DNA of 33,088 bases from Bacteroidales bacterium. Its GTDB lineage: Bacteria > Bacteroidota > Bacteroidia > Bacteroidales > JAIORY01. The translations under genes were made by a program, and so were the position numbers. The stretch lies in contig DAOVNY010000005.1 in NCBI GenBank assembly GCA_030630005.1, positions 1-33,088 on the forward strand, read 5' to 3'. Positions within the stretch are counted from its first letter, which is position 1. Every line of letters begins with the position of its first letter. The notes under the pieces were generated by a model, which saw only the letters and a program-made list of their open reading frames with translations, had not been told where the DNA came from and did not search any database. Shown in pieces: positions 32,527 to 33,088 of the stretch.

Positions 32527-32534
32527 CAAAAGTA
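32527..32534 (-). promoter_or_regulatory. Possible proximal -7 box (TACTTTTG) upstream of rpsL
   Basis: TAnnTTTG match on the minus strand, about 48 bp from the rpsL ATG; a CTCAAA-AA-TTTGAG dyad (32509-32522) lies just downstream. Confidence 0.35.
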
Positions 32535-32629
32535 ATCATTAATTCTAAATTAATACTACTTTAAATAAAATTTATTTTTTTGTGATTTAAGATTTTGAAA
32601 TATATACAGGAAAGCTGATTTATTGTTTG

Positions 32630-32750
32630 GAGACATTGTTACAATTTTTTTTAAAAATTTAACTGTAACCGGAACCTTTTTTTGTCTCACTTTTTCAGGC
32701 TTCCATCAATGTTTTCAATACTTTAGAACACATTCCCTCTTATTTGAGGG
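32630..32750 (-). ncRNA. Candidate structured 5' leader or small RNA upstream of the str operon
   Basis: Consecutive stems on the minus strand: CCCTC/GAGGG (32735-32750), AATGTGTTC/GAAAACATT with 8 of 9 pairs (32708-32734), nested GAGAC/GTCTC (32630-32634, 32684-32688) around GTTACA/TGTAAC (32638-32643, 32664-32669). Confidence 0.45.
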
Positions 32751-32753
32751 CTG

Positions 32754-32761
32754 CAAAGGTA
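32754..32761 (-). promoter_or_regulatory. Possible distal -7 box TACCTTTG driving the rpsL leader
   Basis: TAnnTTTG on the minus strand immediately upstream of the first leader hairpin. Confidence 0.4.
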
Positions 32762-32842
32762 AAAATTAATTTATTATTAACAAGAAATTCTTTTATTATT
32801 TTTTAGAAAGTTTGATTGATGAAGGATGGAGTGTTGGAAAAA

Positions 32843-32942
32843 TGGAATATCCATATGGATTCCCTTCGGTCATTGGAATATTGGAATATTGGAATGTTGG
32901 AATGTTGGAATATCCATACGGATTCCCTTCGGTCATTGGAAT
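32843..32942. repeat. Two copies of a 37-bp direct repeat (63-bp spacing) with an internal 8-bp tandem (TTGGAATA/G x5, 32873-32912)
   Basis: TGGAATATCCATAYGGATTCCCTTCGGTCATTGGAAT at 32843-32879 and 32906-32942, one mismatch. Confidence 0.92.
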
Positions 32943-33036
32943 GATGGTAAATTAGGTTGCTAAGCTTTTTTTATGGATTGGTAAGCTTTTTGTTGATATA
33001 TAATTAGTGCTTGTCCATAAAGTTAATTATGTTGAT

Positions 33037-33072
33037 AAAATTTTAGATTTATGATTTAAAATTTTAGATTTA
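33037..33072. repeat. 15-bp direct repeat AAAATTTTAGATTTA, two copies 21 bp apart
   Basis: 33037-33051 and 33058-33072 identical. Confidence 0.85.
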
Positions 33073-33088
33073 AATTTATAGAATCCGC

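Noticed and set aside
32840-32945. CRISPR-like array
   Set aside because: Only two 37-bp copies, and the intervening sequence is a tandem of the same motif rather than a unique spacer; no cas genes in the window.
33008-33024. GTGCTTGTCCATAAAGT as an insertion-sequence end
   Set aside because: It felt familiar as a repeat, but only one copy is present and there is no partner inverted repeat or transposase in the window.

Overview
This window looks like a chromosomal segment from a Bacteroidetes (Bacteroidales-like) genome and is mostly housekeeping. On the minus strand, about 18 kb (14476-32479) forms one co-directional merged str-S10-spc-alpha ribosomal cluster: rpsL-rpsG-fusA-rpsJ-rplCDWB-rpsS-rplV-rpsC-rplP-rpmC-rpsQ-rplNXE-rpsN-rpsH-rplFR-rpsE-rpmD-rplO-secY-map-infA-rpmJ-rpsMKD-rpoA-rplQ, followed by a hairpin terminator and eno. 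The left part carries a partial nucleotidyltransferase, an ABC ATPase with no adjacent permease, dnaJ, grpE, murA, a DUF4290-type gene, a MerR-type regulator and an M23 peptidase. alaS is divergent from these, followed by a secreted TPR protein and a beta-barrel protein with a SPOR-like C-terminus. I found no CRISPR array, prophage, transposase, toxin-antitoxin, defence system or tRNA/rRNA gene, and no complete new multi-gene system that I can defend. The best second-look items are: (1) a multi-hairpin candidate RNA leader upstream of rpsL; (2) a sigma-54-like -24/-12 element with an upstream palindrome at grpE-dnaJ; (3) a related intergenic repeat family at both window ends, next to a decayed PPPPLGG...GDQ.API..GLFIL coding remnant; (4) a perfect 12-bp intragenic hairpin in fusA; (5) MurA with Asp at the fosfomycin-target Cys position; (6) the TPR / barrel-SPOR gene pair.
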